Shown one piece after another: positions 11,901 through 22,125 of a stretch of DNA of 64,000 nucleotides (its first letter is position 1; each line of letters starts with the position of its first letter). The position numbers were made by a program, and so were the translations under genes. Location: NCBI GenBank assembly GCA_963681505.1, contig OY811978.1, forward strand, positions 7,676,262 through 7,740,261, in the 5' to 3' direction. This stretch comes from Eunapius fragilis (taxonomy: Eukaryota > Porifera > Demospongiae > Spongillida > Spongillidae). The notes beneath the pieces are model-generated. The model did not search any database and had not been told where the DNA came from. It saw only the letters and a program-made list of their open reading frames with translations.

Positions 11901-14900
11901 TGTAGACACCTATTTACAAGGCTATGTCATTTGTTGCATTCTTTATATCAATGTATGTCAATGTGTTTTTGTATGTCAATGTGTGTCAGGTAATATTGCG
12001 CAGTGTACATGTGTATGTGTATGTATTAATTTATGCAACTGTATTACTGGCCAGCTGACTCAAACATGTTTAGCAAGATCAACTTAATAAACGTAATAAA
12101 CGGCATGTGTTTAATACGCAATAGGAAACAGAATACTATTTATAGCATCTAATATACGTGACAAAACAAAGATATGAACCCCACCAACAAAAGAATGGTT
12201 TTAAAAAGCTTTCCTCTACACTGTTGCCACATGCATTTTGCTTTACGCTTTCTCCACACTTTTATATTGCACATTCACTGCACTTTCAGGCCATTTTGAA
12301 AATGTCATCACTTTTTTTTTTTGTTGCAGGTGGGGTAACAAGAGGGACAAATGAAGCTATTGTGCTGTGTGAAGGTGGGCTAGACAGGCACATGTATGTA
12401 TACCTGTGGCTTAAAGGGCTGCAAACCCACTGATACTATGTACATCTGTACAAACATTTGGCTTCAGCATAAAATAATTTATGTGATCACATTGTTGATT
12501 TCAGTTGTCCAGCATGGAATCTTTTGGCATTGAATGTGTAAATAGTTGTTGCTTCCCACATGGTCTTTGTAAAGCATCAAGGAGGTTCTGTATACTAATC
12601 CCCCCCCCCCCCCCCCCCCCCCCCCACCTCCAGAAATTATAACATCTAGTCAGATGAGTTTAGAGGGGACTGTTTTGTGGCTTTGAAATGTGCTCCAAGT
12701 GCCGTGGATTGCCTCTGGAGAACTTTATTATTATCTTGATATACATTTGTATACAGTTGCATTATGGGCATCTTGTGACCTTGAAGTCAGTTGAACTGCC
12801 TTTCACACCGCCGCAGATATCGCTTTTCTCACACATCATAATTGCATGAATACTTCAATGTGTTATCATTACATTTCAATCAGGCCTGCCTGCCTTCATT
12901 AGACCTGTCTAAAGTTATAATGTGATGCACTTATGGCGCCATTTACCATCAAGTGTCCCTAAGTGTGAACACCAGATGTGGATGTACGAACATTCTCATA
13001 TTCACGTTTATACTCTTCCGTTGAAAGGTGCTGGATATGACATAGTACTGGTAGAGACTGTTGGAGTGGGACAGTCAGAAGTTGCCGTGGGTGACATGGT
13101 GGATATGTTCGTGTTAGTGCTATCACCAGCAGGTGGAGATGAGCTGCAGGCAGGTTAACTTATGGGCAGGTCCACAGTGTTACCTTATGGGCAGCTCCAC
13201 AGTGTTACCTTATGGGCAGGTTAACAGTGTTACATTATGGGTAGCTCCACAGTGTTACCTTATGGGCAGCTCCACAGTGTTACCTTATGGGCAGGTCCAC
13301 AGTGTTACCTTATGGGCAGCTCCACAGTGTTACATTATGGGCAGCTCCACAGTGTTACCTTATGGGCAGGTCCACAGTGTTACCTTATGGGCAGCTCCAC
13401 AGTGTTACCTTATGGGCAGGTCCACAGTGTTACCTTATGGGCAGCTCCACAGTGTTACCTTATGGGCAGGTCCACAGTGTTACCTTATGGGCAGGTCCAC
13501 AGTGTTACCTTATGGGCAGCTCCACAGTGTTACCTTATGGGCAGCTCCACAGTGTTACCTTATGGGCAGCTCCACAGTGTTACCTTATGGGCAGCTCCAC
13601 AGTGTTACCTTATGGGCAGCTCCACAGTGTTACCTTATGGGCAGGTCCACAGTGTTACCTTATGGGCAGCTCCACAGTGTTACCTTATGGGCAGGTCCAT
13701 AGTGTTACCTTATGGGCAGGTCCGCGCACGCATGCACCACATCCACACACTCATGCATACACATTTGCACACATGACACATGCATACACACATGCATGCC
13801 CACACACAGATGCACACATACATATACATGCACGCACATACATGTACATGCACACACACACACACTCACACACACATGCACACACACATACCTCTGGACT
13901 TGATAACCATGCAGAACATTTTCAACATTGCTTCAGCGTAAGAACAATAATGAGGTTTATAAAGAGGATAGTACGTGTATTAACATGACATCATACACTA
14001 CCCTCATCTTAGTGCATTAACATGACATCATACACTACCCTCATCTTAGTGCATTAACATGACTCATACACTACCCTCATCTTAGTGCATTAACATGACA
14101 TCATGCACTACCCTCATCTTAGTGCATTAACATGACATCATACACTACCCTCATCTTAGTGTGTTAACATGACATCATACACTACCCTCATCTTAGTGCA
14201 TTAACATGACATCATACACCACCCTCATCTTAGTGCAGTAACATGACATCATACACTACCCTCATCTTAGTGCATTAACATGACATCATACACTACCCTT
14301 GAGCATGCATACACTACCCTCATCTTAGTGCATTAACATGACATCATACACTACCCTCATCTTAGTGCGTTAACGTGACATCATACACTACCCTCATCTT
14401 AGTGCATTAACATGACATCATACACTACCCTCATCTTAGTGCGTTAACATGACATCATACACTACCCTCATCTTAGTGCATTAACATGACATCATACACT
14501 ACCCTCATCTTAGTGTGTTAACATGACATCATACACTACCCTCATCGTAGTGCATTAACATGACATCATACACTACCCTCATCTTAGTGCATTAACATGA
14601 CATCATACACTACCCTCATCTTAGTGTGTTAACATGACATCATACACTATCCTCATCTTAGTGCATTAACATGACATCATACACTACCCTCATCTTAGTG
14701 CATTAACATGACATCACACACTACCCTCATCTTAGTGTGTTAACATGACATCATACACTACCCTCATCTTAGTGCATTAACATGACATCATACACTACCC
14801 TCATCTTAGTGCATTAACATGACATCATACACCACCCTCATCTTAGTGCATTAACATGACATCATACACTACCCTCATCTTAGTGCATTAACATGACATC

Positions 14901-17900
14901 ACACACTACCCTCATCTTAGTGTGTTAACATGACATCATACACTACCCTCATCTTAGTGCATTAACATGACATCATACACCACCCTCATCTTAGTGCATT
15001 AACATGACATCATACACCACCCTCATCTTAGTGCATTAACATGACATCATACACTACCCTCATCTTAGTGCATTAACATGACATCATACACTACCCTCAT
15101 CTTAGTGCATTAACATGACATCATACCCTACCCTCATCTTAGTGCATTAACATGACAGCATACACTACCTCATCTTAGTGCATTAACATGACATCATACA
15201 CTACCCTCATCTACTTGTACATAAAGGAGATATTACTTATGTGGCCAAACTCACTCTCACTTGTTTATTTGCCACTAGAGTGTTGATCTCTGTATTGGTA
15301 CATTGCTTGTTTTGCGTACACATTGTTCTGGTACTCCATCTTGCATTTACATGTACATGTGGCTGTGCAATATGGAGTGATGATGGTTGTATTGGTCACA
15401 CAGGGAATGAAGAAAGGCATCGTTGAAATGGCAGATTTGATATTGATCAATAAAGCTGATGGGGACCTCCTTGCTCCGGCTATCAGGATGCAAACAGAAT
15501 ACACCAGTGCCCTGAAGTTGATTAGAAAGAAGAGTAACCTATGGACCCCACAGGTTGGTCTGAGTGATCTCACACAGAGATCCTTTTGCACTACTGTAGC
15601 CCACTTTCCCGGGGTATTTGAAATTTGTCTCCTATTACTTAATGCCTCAAAACCTAGACACGATCCCCTGTGCAATATTTGACTCAAGTAAGGCATGTAT
15701 CAATGCACTATTTTGTTGGCTTTGCCTTGAAAGGTGTTGTTATACAGGGTTTGTGCTACACACTTGCATGATACTGTTATTGATACATGCAGGTGTGTAG
15801 AATCTCCTCTACAACTAAAGTTGGGATTGAAGAGATGTGGAGTATTATGGACAACTTCTGGAAGACAATGGAGGTATGGAATACTAGTTTTCCAACTTGT
15901 TTATGTCATATGATTTAAAGGTACAACAGGTGCACGATATCTGACCAGTCTAATAACAGTCAGGCCATTCTAGAACTAGGCAATGTGCATTTTTTGAACC
16001 ACTTAAAATGCAGCAGTAAGACCTTTATTTTATATCACAACAAGTAAATAAAAACATTCTCTACGAGAAAGTTGGTGGGATATAGGATTTGATTATGACA
16101 TTGGTGGTGTAAAAAGCAAGGAAACAAGGTCTTATCAGAAGGGAAAATGTCATAGTCCTATATTTAGCACATTTCTAGGGCATGTGTTGTTTGTGTGCTA
16201 AATATAGGACTATGACATTTTCCCTTCTGATAAGACCTTGTTTCCTTGCTTTTTACACCACCAATGTCATAATCAAATCCTATATCCCACCAACTTTCTC
16301 GTAGAGAATGTTTTTATTTACTTGTTTTCTTAATTTTTTTTCATACCCAAGTAACCCAATGACTGTTGTATGGCTGCTTCTCCGTTTTCATTTCTTTATA
16401 CACATGCCGTTTATCTTTAGATACCGTAATTAAATTATACAAGACATAGGAGGCTGATAGTCGATTGTTTATCCATAGATTATTTAGACAGGGATTGGAA
16501 ACGGGTCACGTGAGCCATACATTTTACGGTAGAAGGGTATGCGCCGTCAATGTTATAATGGATAGCACCTTTTGGGTTTGGCGGGAAAATATCTTATAGC
16601 TGGTTTTGGTGGAATCCGTATCATGTAGAGTCTCGAATGTATTCCACCCAACTCATGAAAGGTAAGGTTTGTCTAGAAACATGTTTGAAGTTCTAGTGAA
16701 CGAATCTTCGGGAGTTTTTAATAAAAACTGAGAAATGAAGCTATGTGAATCCTTTCTGGGCGTGCAAAAACTGTTCTCTACGTTTTTTGACCTTGATTAT
16801 TTGTATACAAGCTCTTCGTAGCAATCTGAATAGAACTGGATAGGTTTTGCCCTTTTCCCTAGCTTTGAAAACATAAAGTGACACGAAACAGCGTTTTAGA
16901 CATACAGTCAGTTCTGGGCGTGTAACTACTTTTGTAAATAGTGTAATCGCGGTTTGAAGGTTTCATCCTCTAGTACACTCATTTTGCGATAGAACTGGGC
17001 TATGGACTAAGCCAGGGAGTGTTGGTATGAAGTTATAAAAAGTTCGCTTTACATCGACTATCGCGTCAATCATTAGGGACACGGCACGAATAGACTAGGC
17101 CGTACTGGCAGTTCTGGGCGTATAGCTACTTTTGTATATAGTATTAGCGGGGTTTGAAGGTTTTATCCTCTAGTGCACTCATTTTGCGATAGAACTGGAC
17201 TATGGGCTATGCCAGGGAGTGTTGGTATGAGGTTATAAAGAGTTGGCTTTACATCGACTCTCGCGTCAATCATTAGGGACACGGCACGAATACAATACTG
17301 TCAGTTCTGGGCGTATAGCTTCTTTTAAACATAGTATTAACGGGGGTTGAAGGTTTTATCCTCTAGTGCACTCATTTTGCGACAGAACTGGACTATGCAC
17401 TAAGCCAGGGAGTGTTGGTACATAGATTGAAGACCTTCTTCAATCCATGCTTACATCGAACATCGCGTCAATCATTTGGGACACGGCACGAATAGAGTAA
17501 GACTGCTGTCATTTCTGGGCCTGTGGCTACTTTTGTAGATAGTATTAACGGGGTTTGAAGGTCCTTTACTGTTACTTGGCCATTCCAGACTTAATAACTA
17601 CTACAATAACCTATCTTCTGCTATAACACAGATGGAGCTGTTAATTGGCGTGCACGTGATCCGTTTCCAATCCCTGTCTAAATAATCTATGGTTTATCAA
17701 AGTATTATATTATATAAAAGCGAGTCCTCCAGCCGATTCTGAAGCTATTGGTGAAATTTTCATCGCTTAGAAATGTTCCTGTCCTGAGTTATGCGTTGCC
17801 AAGAAGAAGGAGAAGAAGAATAAGAAGACGACCCGCCCCTTGTTCCGAGACTGGGTACGAGGACGGCAGTACACTCTTGTTCTCAACAACCACGCGGTTC

Positions 17901-18641
17901 AGCGACATGAAACAAAAACGAAACTACTCATTTTTGACTTCTAGATCGATTGCTAAAACAAGCTACACGATCCGATCGTCGGGAGTGTTGTTACAGACGG
18001 GTCGCGTTTTTTTAATGACATTCATAGTCGGGGTCAAATCCTATATGGAAGTTTCTAACGAAACTTCCGATACTTTGAAATACTGGCCCGTCAGTATGAA
18101 GTACTTTGGTCATTGACTGGACATCGATACCATATTGATTTTTAAATTATAAATCGTAATGATAGATGTAGAACTACATGTAAACACAAAGAACATACAA
18201 TTGTAAATAATCTCACATGGTATGCAAGCACATGTATACATACAGCAGTATAATGGAAGAAGTCTTTGGGAGGGGAAGGCTAAAAGGGAAATGAAAGTAA
18301 AATGGAGCTGAGAATAGTGAATGTGGTATTATATGCATACTCTTTGCATTATCCAGGGCAGCGGGGATCTCCAGAGAGTCAGGCAAGAACAGTCCAAGAA
18401 ATGGTTATGGAGTCACATTAACTGGGAACTGGTAAATAGGTTTCGAATGCAGCCAGGATTGGAAGAACAAATAGCAGTAATGGAGAAGATGGTTTTTGCG
18501 GGTAGTTTGCCTGCTGGCAGTGCAGCAGAGATTTTGTTGGACAAGTTCTTTGCAGTTAGAGGTACCAGTGCCCTGCCTCCTATACCTTCAAGTATGGATC
18601 TGAATGAGCTGTTGGGCCAACCACCACCAACTGTGAGATGA
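8964..18641 (+). CDS. MMAA: MMAA/MeaB-family G-protein chaperone of methylmalonyl-CoA mutase, nine exons
   Basis: Exons: 8964-8996, 9051-9162, 10500-10705, 11614-11734, 12330-12374, 13028-13149, 15404-15553, 15793-15873, 18357-18641. Together they are 1155 nt, 384 codons plus TGA, with matching splice phases. Motifs in order: LAEAITLVES (about 41-51), Walker [10 protein letters not shown] (90-98), VDPSS (119-123), GDKTRM (132-137), AYIRPSP (146-152), ETVGVGQSE (182-190), PAGGDELQ (206-213), NKADGD (229-234), and a C-terminal helical region. These are the G-motifs of the SIMIBI GTPase that protects and reloads methylmalonyl-CoA mutase with adenosylcobalamin in the mitochondrial matrix. Length is close to the human protein (about 418). 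The start is the first in-frame ATG; the N-terminus [11 protein letters not shown] is basic but short for a targeting peptide, and this 33 nt first exon is the least certain part. Intron 6 needs a GC donor at 13150. Other introns are GT-AG. Confidence 0.93.
9277..9445. repeat. Two-copy ~84 bp tandem duplication in MMAA intron 2
   Basis: GCCTACTCTCGCTGTCAACC through CTTCCTATATCACGAAG is repeated once with about ten differences. It lies just after exon 2 and keeps the exon frame open for about 95 codons, which is accidental. Confidence 0.75.
11330..11580. repeat. 32 bp minisatellite in MMAA intron 3
   Basis: About six copies of a 32 bp unit, GTACTGGACAGAGTACTGTA followed by CATGCATAGCGT, with looser copies upstream from about 11215. 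The unit contains the palindromic words GTAC, TGCA and ATGCAT. The array ends about 30 bp before the exon 4 acceptor. Confidence 0.8.
12599..12626. repeat. Poly-C run in MMAA intron 5
   Basis: A C homopolymer of about 27 bases, one of many long C/G runs in this window. Confidence 0.8.
13150..13725. repeat. 25 bp minisatellite starting at the MMAA exon 6 donor
   Basis: About 22 copies of CAGTGTTACCTTATGGGCAG + GTCCA or + CTCCA (25 bp; two versions differing at one base, interspersed). The first degenerate units begin within the first few bases of intron 6. Three plus-strand frames stay open through the array; these are not genes. Confidence 0.9.
13735..13895. repeat. CA-rich simple repeat in MMAA intron 6
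   Basis: Imperfect (CA)n with ATGCA and CATACA words, joining two minisatellites inside one intron. Confidence 0.75.
13979..15215. repeat. 37 bp minisatellite in MMAA intron 6
   Basis: About 33 copies of a 37 bp unit, CATTAACATGACATCATACA followed by CTACCCTCATCTTAGTG. Common variants are TGTGTTAAC and ACCACCCTC. One unit near 14290-14310 is interrupted by TTGAGCATGC. The array makes up more than half of the 2.25 kb intron. Confidence 0.92.
16039..16326. mobile_element. Foldback MITE-like element, copy B (MMAA intron 8)
   Basis: A 288 bp near-perfect palindrome with the family's end box AACAAGTAAATAAAAACATT, the CTACGAGAAAGTTGGTGGGA box, the mid-arm GGTGTAAAAAGCAAGGAAAC box and the loop-side CCTATATTTAGCAC. 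The sequence between the last two boxes (starting GTCTTATCAGAAGGG) is unrelated to copy A but pairs with its own other arm. It is spliced out with the intron. Confidence 0.88.
16477..17690. mobile_element. 1.2 kb element with ~39 bp terminal inverted repeats and internal ~200 bp repeats
   Basis: The left end CATAGATTATTTAGACAGGG continues as ATTGGAAACGGGTCACGTG, and the right end (17652-17690) is its reverse complement with one mismatch. GTTTATC flanks both ends (16470-16476 and 17691-17697), a likely 7 bp target-site duplication. Inside are about 3.5 tandem copies of a ~200 bp unit beginning GTTCTGGGCG (about 16910, 17109, 17301, 17508). No transposase reading frame is present, so it is non-autonomous. 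It lies within MMAA intron 8. Confidence 0.82.
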
Positions 18642-18884
18642 ACAAAACTGCTATTTTGTATTATTCAACTGGTCTGCATATCAAAGTTTGTGGTATACTT
18701 TGTGTCAGTTGTCTGTATTTTATGTCTCCACATTATTCACGAAACTGGCATAGATATGGTACTTGTATGTTTTTCTTATACATTAACATACACGTTTTTT
18801 GCATCGTGAATTATAGTGTAATTGTCATCAAGCATTCTTGATCTCCCACCATCCTTCTACATGTACCTCAATGATCTGTCATTG

Positions 18885-18890
18885 AATAAA
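18885..18890 (+). promoter_or_regulatory. Candidate MMAA polyadenylation signal
   Basis: AATAAA about 245 nt after the MMAA stop codon, the first such hexamer downstream on the coding strand. The position is plausible for a short 3' UTR. Cleavage cannot be shown from sequence. Confidence 0.45.
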
Positions 18891-19248
18891 CAATGGTCTC
18901 ATCTTGGAGTAATGCCAACGCTCAATAATGGAATGGCATATTGAGCATTTACTGGTATTATCCCACCTAGGAGCAATTCAAAAATCCTAGAAATATTGAT
19001 ATGTGTTATGCATTTATTCACAACTTTGCATGTAAGCACTAGATCTTATAGTATGTAGGCAACTCTAAATGTCTATCTTTTTTTTTTTACTGCTTCTGCA
19101 ATCTACATGGAAGGATTATGTGCATTAACATGTGGATCCAACTATAAAGAGTGTCTATACACTGAAAAAAGTAGTGAGAGGTTCCATCTCTACTGCCATA
19201 AAAACAGCAAGCTAGGATGATGCGTAAAAGGCAATACAGAATAGAGTC

Positions 19249-19901
19249 AAGTCCGCGACACCATCGAGGAAGTAAACGTTAATGAATAATATTAAATTCA
19301 TGCCCAATGTGTAGAAATCTACCAGTTATGTTGGCTACAAAAATGAACCTTGTGCAGATTACAATTAGTCAAAAATTTCAAGTTAACAGGGGGTAACTTT
19401 TAAAATATTTATCATTATTTTGTACCGCATCCAAAATAAAGAATGATTCTACATGTATTGATACCTCTAAATACAATATCTCGTCTTCTCCTTTTACACT
19501 GTCTGTTTGATTGTCAAGAAGCTCCTTGTACCTTTATTTGTTCTTGCTCCCAGAGGCCCTTTTGTATGACTATTGCACTTTAAGACCAAAAGGACCCTTC
19601 CCATTCTGAAAGCAGCAGTTCTTCTGATGATGTGGACAGCGAGTCAGATACGGATGAAATGTAATACATTCACACTTATTCGTTTGAGTTATGTAAACGT
19701 TTCGAAGTGTTTTCATGTGAATTCATTAGTGACCACTTGTTAGTTATCATAATAGTCTCGCTCAACTCACTGAATTTTTAATAATACGAGATGGACTGCG
19801 GAATATAATATGTCTAACCTATTATTTAGACCCCAAAGACACCGATTATTTTTTTTTTGAAGAGTGCATAATTTTTACTTCCTCGATGGTGTCGCGGACT
19901 T
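19249..19901. mobile_element. 653 bp element with 28 bp terminal inverted repeats between MMAA and the SRCR gene
   Basis: AAGTCCGCGACACCATCGAG plus GAAGTAAA at 19249-19276 is matched by its exact reverse complement at 19874-19901. Inside, a short plus-strand frame (about 19592-19669) encodes an acidic Ser/Asp tail SSSSSDDVDSESDTDEM and a stop, as seen at the C-terminus of some transposases. That assignment is weak. No clear target-site duplication. It occupies most of the gap between the two convergent genes. Confidence 0.7.
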
Positions 19902-20038
19902 AAATAATGAGCCAGAGTATATCACTGCCAATATATACACATCGTAAATACTAGTCGTAACTAATCTTCCATTATCATTACGGGGGGCAGAACAAAAAAA
20001 GTATACAATTCTAACATATCCACTGCCGCTAAACCCCT

Positions 20039-22125
20039 TTATAGAGTTGTATCTTTGGAGAGTGTTTCTTCGTTCGAATACATATACTCTTGATCATTAA
20101 AGAAGAGTGTCCTCCTTCTTGACCTCCTTCTAATACACACACTTGAGAAGGGGGAAAAAAGCGGTCATTCTCTCATGTTGCACACAGTGCTATGAAGGAG
20201 AATAATAGTAAAGCTTACATGATTACAATGACAGCAGTTGTGGCCACTGCTAACACTGCAAATAATGATATTCCTATGGCAATCCCTGAGGGCAGCCCAC
20301 CCAGTCCCTGGGCAGGAACATCTCCTGACCCTGTCTTTAAACTGACTTCATCATATCCGGCATTGGTGTAGTCTCCATTGGTTATAGCTGACTGGAATTC
20401 AATCACTTGGTAATTATTACTGCTCACTGCACAACTGCTCCCTCTTACTTGTATTGCTGCTTGAAGGGTTGCACGCTGGAGCACGCCATTTCCATTGTCA
20501 AGTGCTGCAAACAAGGTCACCTCCAGTTCTCCATTAGTATTGGTCGTAGAGCTTGTGATTACAATACATATTTCATTCACATAGTTACTATACGGTCAGA
20601 CATGTGGAAGAGAATCAAGAAGTGAGCTTTAAAATATAAATAGACCACAGTATTCTCACGTGTTTGCAGCCAATCCATCCACTATTGGTATGGGAACACA
20701 TGCTGACTTGTACAGGGAGCAATATGTGGTGATGAGGGGTTCTGTCACTGAAATAAACTTTACTTTCACATTGTCAGTCAGCTGTGGGGGACAGAATAAC
20801 TATTGTTACCAAGTGGGATACCATTCATCACACATAATGATGTGGCCAAATTTTGGGGTGTGCATTGATTTTATATTAATGCATTCTATATTAGTATGCA
20901 AAGTAAAGAGTTCACTCATTCATAACATATTGGTGGTGTTAATTCATGGTGACAGCTTGTAAGGTACTATGTTTCAATTCTGTATTCATGTCCACTGTAA
21001 TCATGCTTCTTACTAATCTGGAAGCATGTATTAGCTTGAGTATGCCTAACTTGAGGGAAAGAGGCAGTGGCCACCATGCATGAACACCAACCTTGATATT
21101 ATTCTTGAGAATAACTGTAACAGTATTGGCAAGGGCGACAGATGTAATGGAAGCAGGGCATTTAGCCTTAGGGATTCCAGTCTCAGTTGGAGACGTTGCT
21201 TGCATTGAAGATGTGCTAAGAACATAAGTACTGCTTGCAGGCAGCAATGTCAGTGAGTCCCTAGGGCTGATTGTCTGGCTGCTAGAAATTTCAGCTACAA
21301 CACTGTAATAAGTGGATGCAGTGATTCTGTAATCTGAGGATGGCAGTATCCAAAAAGCTGATGATGTCCCTGGAGTAAATGGTAATTCCTGGGAAGCTGA
21401 TGTCGATGCAGTGATTCTGTAATCTGAAGGTTGAGGGGATGGAGAGGATGGCAGTATCCAAAAAGCTGATGATGTCCTTGGAGTAAATGGTAATTCCTTG
21501 GAAGCGGATGTCATCGATACACCTGGAGTGAATAATTGGAGTAGTAAAGTTCCAGTATGCACAGCCAGGTGGCAAATGTGTACCATTGCAGGTGACGCCT
21601 GCATCATTGCCATGGGTGCAGATACCAATAGACAGGATTGGGTCACTGCTGCACGTGAGTAGAAGGCCTTCGTTGGTGCAGTGCACATTGCTGATGAAGA
21701 TGGAACCATTGCCACTGCCAAAGTAGCGTGGAGCTGGATAGGTATGGTTTGAAATTGCATCAACGCAAGACCATGTAACACCTTGCAAAGAATGATATGT
21801 GGCACCATCCAGCTCACGACTTAGGGAAAAAAACTATTAACCCATACTGGTGGTTCAGCATGATTGATTCTGCTTTATTATTATCATCATCAAACATGTC
21901 CCTTTTTAGTAATAAGACACCTACACTTTGATGAGCACTAACCTCCTGTTGAAGAGTACCCAAGCTGCTTGCACACAGTAGCTGCATCATTGCTGTCCCA
22001 GGAGCTATCACACACTGTTCCCCACTGGTTATTAATGCACACCTCCACCCTTCCCTCGTACGGAGTTGCTCCTCCCACCAAACGGATATCTCCATATGCG
22101 CAAACACCACCCTGAGTATAATGCA
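20039..22125 (-). other. SRCR16, stalk, transmembrane helix and tail
   Basis: SRCR16 (22125-21943, 21781-21584) is followed by a Ser/Thr-rich stalk exon (21522-21092) containing an internal duplication: [18 protein letters not shown] and [18 protein letters not shown]. Two further extracellular exons follow, then a hydrophobic helix with a basic stop-transfer CIRRRSRRR split over the last intron (donor ATCAT|GTAAGC, acceptor CTTCTCAAG). The tail is 33 residues ending SKDTTL. Confidence 0.8.

Noticed and set aside
13133-13988. Three overlapping frames up to 233 codons
   Set aside because: Translation of the 25 bp minisatellite inside an MMAA intron; all three frames are open because the units lack stops.
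17748-18116. 122-codon frame in MMAA intron 8
   Set aside because: An Arg-rich purine tract followed by ordinary composition, no recognised domain, and within an intron of a well-supported gene on the same strand.
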